Shown here piece by piece: positions 25,835-33,848 of a DNA stretch of 64,000 bases. Origin of the DNA: an uncultured Alistipes sp. (lineage in GTDB: Bacteria; Bacteroidota; Bacteroidia; Bacteroidales; UBA932); assembly GCA_900550465.1 (NCBI GenBank), contig URSC01000003.1, forward strand, positions 124,001 through 188,000, written 5' to 3'. Position 1 is the stretch's first letter, and every line of letters starts with the position of its first letter. The position numbers were made by a program, and so were the translations under genes. The notes under the pieces are model-generated. The model searched no databases, was not told the origin of the DNA, and saw nothing but the letters and a program-made list of their open reading frames with translations.

Positions 25835-27121
25835 ATGAAACAGACCATAAAGACATTTCTCCTGGGCGTACTCTGCATAGCCACCTGCTACGTCCTTTCA
25901 TCCTGCAACAACACTTCTGGTTCCGGTCACGGTCACTCCCACAGCGAGGAGGTCCACGACCATGCGCATCACGACCATGAGGGACATGATCACTCACACG
26001 AGGGTCACAGCCATGAGGGTCACGACCACCACGCCCATGAAGGGCACGGCCATGAGGGTCACGACCACGGCCATTCGCATGAGGGAGGCAACGCCAGTCC
26101 CGATGAGATAACCCTCAGCGCCGAGAGCGCCGCTGCCGCCGGAGTGACGGCCGAGGTTATTGTCCCCGGTCCCTTCCGCGGAGTCCTCGAGGTCAGCGGC
26201 CGCATCATGCCGGCTCCCGAGGATGAGACCACGGTGGTGGCAAGCGTCCCCGGCATTGTTTCCTTCGCAGCACCTCTGATCGAGGGCAGCAGGGTCAATG
26301 AGGGCAGCCCCATGTTCACCATCTCCTCCCGCCACCTGCAGGACGGAGACCCCGTGCAGAGGGCCAGGATTGAATACGAGACCGCCCGCCAGGAATATGA
26401 GAGGGCAGCCAGACTGGTGGAGGACAATATCGTCTCCCGCCAGGAGTATGAGGCCGCCAAGGGCCGCTACGAGACCGCCCGCCTCACCTACGAGGCCCTC
26501 GCCTCGAACGATGGTGAGAACGGCACCGTGGTGAAATCCCCCATCAGGGGCTATGTCAGGAACTGCCTGGTCAAGGAAGGTGACTACGTAACGGTGGGCA
26601 CCCCCCTGGCAGGAGTCATCACCGGCAGCAAGCTCTATCTCAAGGCCGATGTATCCGAGAGATATCTCAACCGCCTCCCCGGCGTAAACGACGCCAATTT
26701 CAAACTCTCTTACGGAGACCGCGTCTACAGCACCACCGAACTCGGAGGCCGCCTGCTCGGCTACGGCCGCTCGACCGACGAGACCAATGCCTACATCCCC
26801 GTGACATTTGCCTTCAACGGCACTGAGGACATCCTCCCCGGAGCCTTCGCACAGGTATGGCTCCTCTCCGCCGAGAGGGACGGAGTCATCTCCCTCCCCG
26901 TAGAGGCCGTCACCGAGTCCCAGGGCCACTATTTCGTATTCATCAAGCTGGACGAGACCTGCTACAAGAAACAGGAAGTCACCCTCGGAGCCACCGACGG
27001 ACAGCGCTATGAGATACTCTCAGGCCTCAAGGGCGGTGAGAACGTAGTCACCCGCGGCGCCACCCACGTCAAGCTGGCCTCCGCAAGCAACCTCATTCCC
27101 GCCCATACCCACAACCATTAA
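25835..27121 (+). CDS. Heavy-metal RND efflux periplasmic adaptor, His-rich lipoprotein
   Basis: 428 residues. The signal peptide ends in the lipobox LSSC (Cys24), so it is a lipoprotein. Residues 33-88 are extraordinarily His-rich (about 23 His, mainly HEGHDH-type repeats), a likely metal-binding lure. The rest is a membrane fusion protein of the CusB/CzcB type: barrel-sandwich halves around the helical hairpin 'ARIEYETARQEYERAARLVE', then 'VKSPIRGYVRNCLVKEGDYV' and a beta-barrel domain. It links the inner-membrane pump to the TolC channel. First gene of a three-gene operon; the pump gene begins 12 bases later. Metal specificity (Zn, Co, Ni, Cu, Ag) cannot be decided. Confidence 0.9.
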   Translation: MKQTIKTFLLGVLCIATCYVLSSCNNTSGSGHGHSHSEEVHDHAHHDHEGHDHSHEGHSHEGHDHHAHEGHGHEGHDHGHSHEGGNASPDEITLSAESAAAAGVTAEVIVPGPFRGVLEVSGRIMPAPEDETTVVASVPGIVSFAAPLIEGSRVNEGSPMFTISSRHLQDGDPVQRARIEYETARQEYERAARLVEDNIVSRQEYEAAKGRYETARLTYEALASNDGENGTVVKSPIRGYVRNCLVKEGDYVTVGTPLAGVITGSKLYLKADVSERYLNRLPGVNDANFKLSYGDRVYSTTELGGRLLGYGRSTDETNAYIPVTFAFNGTEDILPGAFAQVWLLSAERDGVISLPVEAVTESQGHYFVFIKLDETCYKKQEVTLGATDGQRYEILSGLKGGENVVTRGATHVKLASASNLIPAHTHNH

Positions 27122-27133
27122 TCCGCGACAGTC

Positions 27134-30100
27134 ATGCTGAACAAGATCATACATTTTTCCCTGCAGAACCGGCTGCTGATACTCGTCGCGGCCATTCTGC
27201 TCTTCGCCGCCGGACTCTACCGGACCTTCAACGCGGAGATAGACGTCTTCCCCGACCTCAACGCCCCGACCGTAGTCGTCATGACCGAGGCCAACGGAAT
27301 GGCCGCCGAGGAGGTCGAGCAGCTCGTGACCTTCCCCATCGAGACGGCCGTCAACGGTGCTACCGGAGTGCGCAGGGTGCGTTCCTCCTCGACCACCGGA
27401 TTTTCCGTAGTATGGGTAGAGTTCGACTGGGGCACTGACATCTACCTTGCCCGTCAGATTGTATCCGAGAAACTGGCCGCGGCCGCCGACGACCTGCCGG
27501 AGAACTCCGGAACCCCGACCCTCGGCCCCCAGTCCTCCATCCTCGGAGAGCTGCTGATAGTGTCCCTGACCGCCGACAGCACCTCGATGCTGGACCTCAG
27601 GACATTGGCCGACTGGACCTTCCGTCCCAGACTGCTCTCCACCGGAGGTGTTGCCCAGGTAGCGGTGCTCGGAGGTGACATCAAGGAGTATCAGGTACTC
27701 ATCCATCCCGAGAAGATGAAGCACTACGGCGTCACCCTCGGCGAAGTGATGGAGGTGACCCGCGGCATGAACCAGAACACCAACGGTGGTGTCATCTACG
27801 AATACGGCAGCGAGTACATCGTGCGCGGAGTGGTATCGACCCAGGACGTGCAGGAGATGGCCGCAGCCGTCATCAAGACCACTGAGAGCGGGATGCCCGT
27901 GACCCTCGAGGATGTGGCCGACGTGCGCATCGGAGCCCAGCAGCCCAAGCTCGGACTGGCCTCGGAGCGCGGCAAGCCGGCCGTACTGCTGACAGTCACC
28001 AAGCAGCCCAACACCGGCACCATCGAGCTGACCGAGAGACTGGACGCCGCCATCGCCGACCTGCAGAAGAACCTGCCCGCAGACGTGCATGTATCCACCG
28101 ACATCTTCCGTCAGGCCACATTTATCGAGAACTCCATCAACAATGTGAAACGCTCTCTCTACGAGGGCGCCATCTTCGTAGTCATCGTCCTCTTCGTCTT
28201 CCTGGCCAATGTCCGCACCACCATAATTTCGCTCATCACCCTGCCCCTCTCACTGCTCGTCACGATTCTCGTGCTCGACGCCCTCGGGCTGAGTCTCAAC
28301 ACCATGAGTCTCGGAGGTATGGCCATCGCCATCGGCTCCCTCGTGGACGACGCGATAGTGGACGTGGAGAACGTCTGGAAACATCTGCGGGAGAACCGGG
28401 CCCTGCCGCCCGACAAGCGGCTGCCGGTAATCGACGTGGTGTTCAACGCCTCGAAGGAGGTGCGTATGCCGATTCTGAACTCGACCCTGATCATCATCGT
28501 CAGCTTCGTGCCCCTCTTCTTCCTCAGCGGCATGGAAGGCAGGATGCTCATTCCCCTCGGAATATCCTTCATCGTAGCCCTCTTCGCCTCGACCATCGTG
28601 GCCCTGACCCTGACTCCCGTGCTCTGCTCCTACCTCCTTGGCGGCAAGAAGCACAGCACCAAGGTGCCCAAGGAGGCCTTCGTGGCCGTGTGGCTCAAGA
28701 AGCACTACCGCAACGGACTCAACTGGGCCCTCAACCACAAGGCCATCGTAGGCGGCTCCACCCTCGCCCTCTTCGCCGTGGCCCTCGGACTCTTCTTCAC
28801 CCTCGGACACAGCTTCCTGCCCTCGTTCAACGAAGGCTCGTTCACCATCAACGTCAGCTCCCTGCCCGGAGTCTCCCTCGAGGAGTCCGACAAGATAGGA
28901 CGGCAGGCCGAGCAGCTGCTGCTGACCATACCCGAGATACAGACCGTGGCCCGCAAGACCGGACGCGCCGAGCTGGACGAGCACGCCCTCGGAGTCAATG
29001 TATCCGAGATAGAGGCACCTTTCATCCTGGATGAGCGCTCCCACGCGGAGGTTCTGGATGAGGTGCGCGAGAAACTCTCTACCATCACCGGAGCCAATAT
29101 AGAGATAGGCCAGCCCATCAGCCACCGCATCGACGCCATGCTCAGCGGTACCCAGGCCAGCATCGCGATAAAGCTCTTCGGAGACAACCTCAACGACATG
29201 TTCGTCATCGGCAACCGCATCAAGAGCGCCATCAGCGGTGTGGAGGGCATAGCCGACCTCAACGTAGAGCAGCAGATCGAGCGTCCCGAGCTCAAGATCA
29301 CCCCCAAGCGCGACATGCTCGCCCGCTACGGCATCTCCCTGCCGGCCTTCGCCGAGTTCGTGACAGTAAACATGGCCGGCGAGACCGTATCGCAGGTCTA
29401 CGAGGAGGGCAAGACCTTCAACCTCGTGGTCCGCGCCTCTGAGGACAACCGCGGCGACATGGAGAGCATCCGCAACCTGATGATCGACGATGCCGACGGC
29501 TGCAAGATACCCCTCTCCTATGTAGCTGACGTGGAGTCCTCGATGGGCCCCAACACCATCAACCGCGAGAACGTGAAGCGCAAGGTCGTCATCTCCGCCA
29601 ACACCCGCGGACGCGACCTGCGCGGAGTGGTGAACGACATCCAGAAGATAGTGGATGAGGAGATTGAGCTGCCCGAGGGCTACCACATCGAGTACGGCGG
29701 ACAGTTCGAGAGCGAGCAGGCCGCCAGCCGGACCCTCCTGCTCACCTCCCTGATGAGCATCGTGGTCATCTTCCTCCTCCTGTACATGGAGTTCAAGAAC
29801 GCCCGTCAGAGCGGAGTCGTGCTGCTCAACCTGCCGCTGGCCCTGATCGGAGGCGTATTTGCCCTGATCATCACCTCCGGCGAGCTCAGCATCCCGGCCA
29901 TCATCGGCTTCATCGCCCTCTTCGGCATCGCCACCCGAAACGGTATGCTGCTGATCAACCGCTACAACCACCTGCACACCGAGGAGCACCTCTCCGTACG
30001 CGAGTGCATCCTCCAGGGCTCCCTGGACCGCCTCAACCCCATCCTGATGACGGCCCTCTCGTCGGCCCTCGCCATGATTCCACTGGCCATCAACGGAGAC

Positions 30101-30250
30101 CTGCCCGGCAACGAGATCCAGAGCCCCATGGCCAAGGTTATCCTCGGAGGACTGCTCACCTCCACACTGCTCAACGGCTTCATTGTGCCGATAGTCTACG
30201 ACTGGATGCACCGCCGCGAGCGCAGGGCCGAGAACATTGAACAAGCTTAG
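27134..30250 (+). CDS. CzcA/CusA-type RND efflux pump
   Basis: A 1038-residue inner-membrane proton-driven pump of the heavy-metal efflux subfamily. It has TM1 near the N-terminus, two large periplasmic loops, and twelve TM segments in two halves. The TM4 proton-relay region reads 'IGSLVDDAIVDVENVWKHLR', with adjacent Asp residues. 'GLSLNTMSLGGMAIAIGSL' and the N-terminal 'VFPDLNAPTVVVMTEANGM' are typical of CzcA/CusA. The TolC gene of the same operon begins at its 3' end. The substrate is inferred from the His-rich adaptor and is a divalent or monovalent metal cation. Confidence 0.92.
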   Translation: MLNKIIHFSLQNRLLILVAAILLFAAGLYRTFNAEIDVFPDLNAPTVVVMTEANGMAAEEVEQLVTFPIETAVNGATGVRRVRSSSTTGFSVVWVEFDWGTDIYLARQIVSEKLAAAADDLPENSGTPTLGPQSSILGELLIVSLTADSTSMLDLRTLADWTFRPRLLSTGGVAQVAVLGGDIKEYQVLIHPEKMKHYGVTLGEVMEVTRGMNQNTNGGVIYEYGSEYIVRGVVSTQDVQEMAAAVIKTTESGMPVTLEDVADVRIGAQQPKLGLASERGKPAVLLTVTKQPNTGTIELTERLDAAIADLQKNLPADVHVSTDIFRQATFIENSINNVKRSLYEGAIFVVIVLFVFLANVRTTIISLITLPLSLLVTILVLDALGLSLNTMSLGGMAIAIGSLVDDAIVDVENVWKHLRENRALPPDKRLPVIDVVFNASKEVRMPILNSTLIIIVSFVPLFFLSGMEGRMLIPLGISFIVALFASTIVALTLTPVLCSYLLGGKKHSTKVPKEAFVAVWLKKHYRNGLNWALNHKAIVGGSTLALFAVALGLFFTLGHSFLPSFNEGSFTINVSSLPGVSLEESDKIGRQAEQLLLTIPEIQTVARKTGRAELDEHALGVNVSEIEAPFILDERSHAEVLDEVREKLSTITGANIEIGQPISHRIDAMLSGTQASIAIKLFGDNLNDMFVIGNRIKSAISGVEGIADLNVEQQIERPELKITPKRDMLARYGISLPAFAEFVTVNMAGETVSQVYEEGKTFNLVVRASEDNRGDMESIRNLMIDDADGCKIPLSYVADVESSMGPNTINRENVKRKVVISANTRGRDLRGVVNDIQKIVDEEIELPEGYHIEYGGQFESEQAASRTLLLTSLMSIVVIFLLLYMEFKNARQSGVVLLNLPLALIGGVFALIITSGELSIPAIIGFIALFGIATRNGMLLINRYNHLHTEEHLSVRECILQGSLDRLNPILMTALSSALAMIPLAINGDLPGNEIQSPMAKVILGGLLTSTLLNGFIVPIVYDWMHRRERRAENIEQA

Positions 30251-30269
30251 AATTAATCCGATATATCTT

Positions 30270-31481
30270 ATGAAAATATTTTACAGCATACTACCGTTTC
30301 TGACCGCCGCAGTGCTGGGCCTTTCCGCCATGCCCTGCGGCAGCCTCAGGGCCCAGAGCATGGAGAGCATCGACTCGGTGCTGGCCGCAGTGGAGAGGAA
30401 CAACCTTCAGCTCCGCGCCCTCCAGCAGAACAACGAGGCCTCCCGGCTCGAGATCCAGGCCCAGAACAACCTCCAGCAGGACCTCTCCGTATCCTACAGC
30501 CCCTTCTTCACCCGCGGCTATGACGGAGTCGCCAGCTCCGAGCTCGTAGTCTCCATGGGCTTCGACTTCCCCTCGCAGTACATCTCAAGGGGCAAATCCG
30601 GCAAGCTCCAGAACGAGGCCCTCGACATGCAGTACGCCCTCCAGCGCAGGGACATCCTCCTGCAGGCCCAGCTCCTGTGCCTCGACCTCGTCCGGCTCAA
30701 TCAGGAAAAAGAGCTGCTGGATACGAGGATGGCCAATGCCGACGAGCTCCTCGCCCTGATGGAGAAACGCTTCTCCGAGGGAGGCGCCAATGTCATAGAG
30801 GTCAATAAGGTGAAAATGGAGCGGATGAACGTCCGCACCCTAGCGGCCCAGAATGAGGCTGCACGGCAGAATACTCTCCAGACCCTCAGGGCCATGAACG
30901 GCAATATCCCCGTGGAACTGCTGGCCGCCGAGTATCCTGAAGTAGCGGAGGTCGTAAACTACGATGAGTTCTACGCCGAGGTGATGGCCACCGACGCCGG
31001 CATCCTCTCCGCAGAGGCCTCCGTAGACGCCGCCGCCCAGGAGATCAAGGTCAACAGGCAGAACTGGCTGCCCAAATTCGAGGTCGGCTACCGCCGCAAC
31101 ACCGCCATGAAGGAGGCCTCCAACGGCTTCCTTGTCGGAGCCTCCCTGCCCCTGTTCTCCTCCCGCAACAAGACCAAGATCGCCGAGGCCCGCCACACTG
31201 CCGCCCAGAGCGAGCTCGAGAACGCCCGCCTGCAGGCCGAGACCCAGCTCCAGTCCCGCTACAACGAGCTGCAGCAGATTCACTCCGCCGTCCAGACCTA
31301 CGACGTGCCCCTGATGCACAGCACCCTCGACGCCCTCAAGTCCGCCGTCCTCGCCGGCCAGATGTCCGTCATCGACTACTACGTCGAGGCCGACAACGTC
31401 TACGGCAACATCTCCACCTACCTCCTCCTCGAGAACCAGTACCGAAAACTGCTGGCGGAGGTTTACAAGAACAGGCTGTAG
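30270..31481 (+). CDS. TolC family outer-membrane efflux protein
   Basis: 403 residues from the ATG at 30270. The in-frame ATG at 30237 lies inside the pump gene and adds 11 residues ahead of a proper signal peptide ('MKIFYSILPFLTAAVLGLSA'), so the later start is chosen. Two OEP repeats form the coiled helical tunnel, with 'LRALQQNNEASRLEIQAQNN' in the first and 'ENARLQAETQLQSRYNELQQ' in the second. It is the outer-membrane channel of the metal efflux system. A rho-independent terminator follows 31 bases after the stop. Confidence 0.9.
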   Translation: MKIFYSILPFLTAAVLGLSAMPCGSLRAQSMESIDSVLAAVERNNLQLRALQQNNEASRLEIQAQNNLQQDLSVSYSPFFTRGYDGVASSELVVSMGFDFPSQYISRGKSGKLQNEALDMQYALQRRDILLQAQLLCLDLVRLNQEKELLDTRMANADELLALMEKRFSEGGANVIEVNKVKMERMNVRTLAAQNEAARQNTLQTLRAMNGNIPVELLAAEYPEVAEVVNYDEFYAEVMATDAGILSAEASVDAAAQEIKVNRQNWLPKFEVGYRRNTAMKEASNGFLVGASLPLFSSRNKTKIAEARHTAAQSELENARLQAETQLQSRYNELQQIHSAVQTYDVPLMHSTLDALKSAVLAGQMSVIDYYVEADNVYGNISTYLLLENQYRKLLAEVYKNRL

Positions 31482-31511
31482 CGCTTGTAGTTACGCTGAA
31501 CTTAATAGATG

Positions 31512-31552
31512 ATCCGCTGCCGGGACGGGTGTTCTGGCGGCGGATTTTGTTT
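31512..31552 (+). terminator. Rho-independent terminator of the metal efflux operon
   Basis: A 10-bp stem (31512-31521 with 31536-31545, one G-T pair), 14-base loop, then TTTTGTTT. It overlaps the stop codon of the convergent DUF1963 gene. Confidence 0.75.
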
Positions 31553-32174
31553 AATAAAAAAACATATCCCCCTCAACCCGTCCCCATCTGCGGGCCCTGA
31601 GATCCCGGGGACGGATGAGGAAATAGTACATCCCGCAGTCGTAGAAGCGCAGCCCCCAGCGGTCATCCTCATCTATCTGCAACAGCGACAGACAGCCCGG
31701 ATGGGCCTGGCGCACCTCCTCCTGATAAGGCTCGCCCAGCAGGATGTGGCCGTCGCCCCGCGAAGACTCCGCCCTGGCGAACAGCATCTCCTCCGCCGGT
31801 CTGAAAACGCTCTCGTCCGTTCCCTCCCAGCACAACTCATACGGACGCAGCCCATCCTCCTGCTCAGTGTACAGCACCGCCGGAGAATCATGATAATCCA
31901 GGGGAGAGCCGTCATCCCCCAGGAAATAGTCTATCGGTGCGAAGAAATACAGCATGCCCTTGTGCGGCAGCAGCCCCTCCGGATCCAGCCCCGCAATATC
32001 CGCACACCTGATCTGACACACGAACGTCAGCGGCTCCGGATACCTGCCGCCGTCCTCATCCTCCACCTCAATACAGGGATAGGCCATCCCCTCCGGCATA
32101 TCCGGCGCACCCCACCAGTGGCTGCGGCCGGTGAGGTCCATGTCCGTTATCCTTGTTGTAATCTTTATTGCCAT
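31551..32174 (-). CDS. DUF1963 (YwqG-like) protein
   Basis: 207 residues. 'HWWGAPDMPEG' near residue 20, followed by 'PLTFVCQIRCADIAGLDP' and 'LPHKGMLYFF', is the YwqG/DUF1963 pattern. Family members are soluble proteins of unknown function, often present as scattered accessory genes and linked to toxin or immunity islands in other bacteria. A TAGTTTTG element lies 25 bases before its ATG. It marks the left edge of a degraded accessory stretch (31.5-35.4 kb). Confidence 0.75.
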   Translation of the reverse strand: MAIKITTRITDMDLTGRSHWWGAPDMPEGMAYPCIEVEDEDGGRYPEPLTFVCQIRCADIAGLDPEGLLPHKGMLYFFAPIDYFLGDDGSPLDYHDSPAVLYTEQEDGLRPYELCWEGTDESVFRPAEEMLFARAESSRGDGHILLGEPYQEEVRQAHPGCLSLLQIDEDDRWGLRFYDCGMYYFLIRPRDLRARRWGRVEGDMFFY

Positions 32175-32199
32175 AATTATTATTCGTCAACCATTTCCA

Positions 32200-32207
32200 C
32201 AAAACTA
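32200..32207 (-). promoter_or_regulatory. -7 promoter element (TAGTTTTG) of the DUF1963 gene
   Basis: Perfect TAnnTTTG on the minus strand, 25 bases before the ATG at 32174. Confidence 0.5.
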
Positions 32208-32246
32208 AACATTTAATCCCAAATCTGCTATCACATCAATATTGAA

Positions 32247-32311
32247 ATTCCGTAATTTGCGGCATATAAAATCCCGAAAATGTTGAAATAAAATTCCGCA
32301 ATTTGTGGAAT
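32247..32311. repeat. Two 19-bp operator-like palindromes, 46 bases apart
   Basis: Copies at 32247-32265 and 32293-32311 share the consensus ATTCCGYAATTTGYGGMAT. The second is palindromic over nine-base arms with one G-T pair (ATTCCGCAA / TTGTGGAAT); the first has two mismatches. They lie in an AT-rich gap just before a truncated reading frame, which looks like the control region of a lost gene. Confidence 0.55.
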
Positions 32312-32344
32312 AAACTCAAAAAACTTGACAAAATCAGGCTATAA

Positions 32345-32503
32345 TCAATATTTGCGATCCTTTTGCAAAATCGGCTGAAAAGCTCAGGAATCCTGGACGG
32401 ATACATCGTACCGTCATACGACGTCCTGCATACCTTCAGCAAGGAATACCTCATGAAAGACCTTATCTCATATATGAAAGAAAAAGGAGTGCTGGAGTCA
32501 TGA
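32345..32503 (+). pseudogene. C-terminal remnant of an unidentified protein
   Basis: An open frame of 52 codons bounded upstream by TAA (32342) and without an ATG near its start. It ends 'GYIVPSYDVLHTFSKEYLMK' plus about 17 residues and TGA at 32501-32503. The composition is that of a real globular protein tail, not a chance frame. No family recognised. The preceding ~150 bases hold two operator-like palindromes, which would fit an intact gene once starting nearby. Confidence 0.4.
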
Positions 32504-32542
32504 CAGACGAAACTAGTTTCTCTTGAAAATTCATTGCTCTGA

Positions 32543-33418
32543 CTATAATTCCGCTATCTCCGATAGCGACAACCCGGTTATCTCAGAAATGATGTCCGGC
32601 TGGAATCCCCTGGACTTCATCGCGCGGGCATTCCTGACCCGCTCTTCCTGATGCCCTTGAGTGATTCCTTCCTTATATCCTTCCTCATGTCCCCGTTTAT
32701 GTCCTTTCCTTTCCGAGCCGATCATCAGCAATCTATTTGCTGCTATCATATCCCAAAAATGATCGTACCCCAGCAGTTCTTCCTCTGTAAAAGCTGATTT
32801 TTCCAGTTCTTCAACAGCTTTGCTTATTTCCGGATTTTCCAGCAATTCTTTGGATACTTCGCGGGTATCCTCATCTATTTCTGTCAGATAACGCAACCAC
32901 AGCACCTGCATTTTCTTGTCACCGTAACTTTTAGGCTTGAACTTCGGAAGTTCTATAAAAATAAACCGCAGCCCTTCAATCACTTCATTTGTCTCTTCCA
33001 TCTCAACTATCTGATAGTCGTGGTAATATTCCTCACTATCGGAGAATGTATCATTCAACAGGTTCAATGAATAAACAGGCTGAAGCAATTCGTAATGCTG
33101 GCTTTTTCCTAACTGGCTGACGTATGCCTTTGATGCATTGAACAGCACCCGCTGCTTGTATTCGGGCGTCCACATCATCTGCATCTCCACTATGAACTGC
33201 CGTCCGCGGACATCCTTGCACCGGACATCCACTATACTGTCCTTACGCAATGGGTTGACCGGCACCAACTCTGGGTTAAGATACTCCACACTGACAATCT
33301 TCTCATCCTCGCTCCCGAACGGAAGCATCGCGTTCAGGAAACTGATCACCAAATCCTTGTGCTCGCCGAACACTTTCTTGAATGTCAAATCGGCCTTCGG
33401 GTCCAAATACTTTTTCAT
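32543..33418 (-). CDS. Rpn family recombination-promoting nuclease / putative transposase
   Basis: 291 residues of the PD-(D/E)XK Rpn family (transposase_31-like, DUF4351 relatives). It begins 'MKKYLDPKADLTFKKVFGE', the hallmark start. The nuclease core is around residues 70-95, with Asp in 'DSIVDVRCKD' and the E-x-Q motif in 'QFIVEMQMMW'. The C-terminus ends in a helix ('GLSLSEIAEL') that often carries family-specific DNA contact. Rpn proteins cut DNA and promote recombination, and are suspected phage-defence or selfish elements. A TATTTTTG element is 26 bases upstream and a 10-bp iteron array lies at 33479-33518. A 5' remnant of a second copy is at 62716-62775. Confidence 0.9.
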   Translation of the reverse strand: MKKYLDPKADLTFKKVFGEHKDLVISFLNAMLPFGSEDEKIVSVEYLNPELVPVNPLRKDSIVDVRCKDVRGRQFIVEMQMMWTPEYKQRVLFNASKAYVSQLGKSQHYELLQPVYSLNLLNDTFSDSEEYYHDYQIVEMEETNEVIEGLRFIFIELPKFKPKSYGDKKMQVLWLRYLTEIDEDTREVSKELLENPEISKAVEELEKSAFTEEELLGYDHFWDMIAANRLLMIGSERKGHKRGHEEGYKEGITQGHQEERVRNARAMKSRGFQPDIISEITGLSLSEIAEL

Positions 33419-33444
33419 CTCGTTCTCATTTAAAGTTTCACCTG

Positions 33445-33452
33445 CAAAAATA
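33445..33452 (-). promoter_or_regulatory. -7 promoter element (TATTTTTG) of rpn
   Basis: TAnnTTTG match on the minus strand, 26 bases before the rpn ATG. The second rpn locus has one 27 bases from its ATG, so the placement is conserved. Confidence 0.5.
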
Positions 33453-33478
33453 CAACATCCGGAACAATGAAGCCAGTC

Positions 33479-33518
33479 TCGAAACGTTTATAAACGATTA
33501 TAAACGGCTATAATCGGT
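33479..33518. repeat. 10-bp iteron array upstream of rpn (copy 1)
   Basis: Tandem 10-bp units TATAAACGAT, TATAAACGGC and TATAATCGGT (33489-33518), preceded by a decayed unit ending AAACGTT. The 10-bp pitch puts every unit on the same face of the helix. The same array with the same flank (CCAGTC just to its left) precedes the rpn remnant at 62.8 kb. Confidence 0.75.
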
Positions 33519-33848
33519 TCAACCGGTAGAGCATCTTGTGGGTAAACGAGCTGTCGCCGGATAGTGCTCGCCCTCGAGATAGGAATCAATCTCGATGACA
33601 TTGCTGTTGGACAGCCGGTAATAATCCCTGTCGCTCATCCGCTCATACTCAGGGCAGACGGTGTCGTAGTCCGCTGCACGGCCTACCATAACGCACTCCT
33701 TGAAATACCGGCACTTGTCGTACCAGCAGTAGTGGTACGCCCCGAGCACCAGGGTCCTGAGTCCCATGAACCCATCCTGATAGTCATTGCCGACTCTCGG
33801 CCTGAAAAAATACCGTTGCTCCATAACGTTGCAAAGCACGGCTGTCAT
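33519..33848 (-). pseudogene. Truncated, probably frameshifted protein of unknown family
   Basis: 109 codons from ATG 33848. Residues 9-90 look like a genuine globular protein with several Cys, Tyr and His: 'RTLVLGAYHYCWYDKCRYFK' is a distinctive stretch, followed by 'CPEYERMSDRDYYRLSNSN'. It ends in 'TARLPTRCSTG', which looks out of frame, whereas the adjacent frame continues as FTHKMLYRLNRL before a stop. A one-base frameshift followed by truncation at the iteron array is the simplest reading. Its ATG overlaps the stop of the broken AlbA-type gene upstream by 4 bases. Confidence 0.5.

Noticed and set aside
32325..32345. TTGACA and TATAAT in the AT-rich gap, resembling a sigma-70 promoter
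   Set aside because: Only 9 bases separate them instead of about 17, and Bacteroidetes use a different consensus.
32543..33418. Rpn gene as a complete insertion sequence
   Set aside because: No flanking terminal inverted repeats or target-site duplication can be recognised. The iterons are on one side only.
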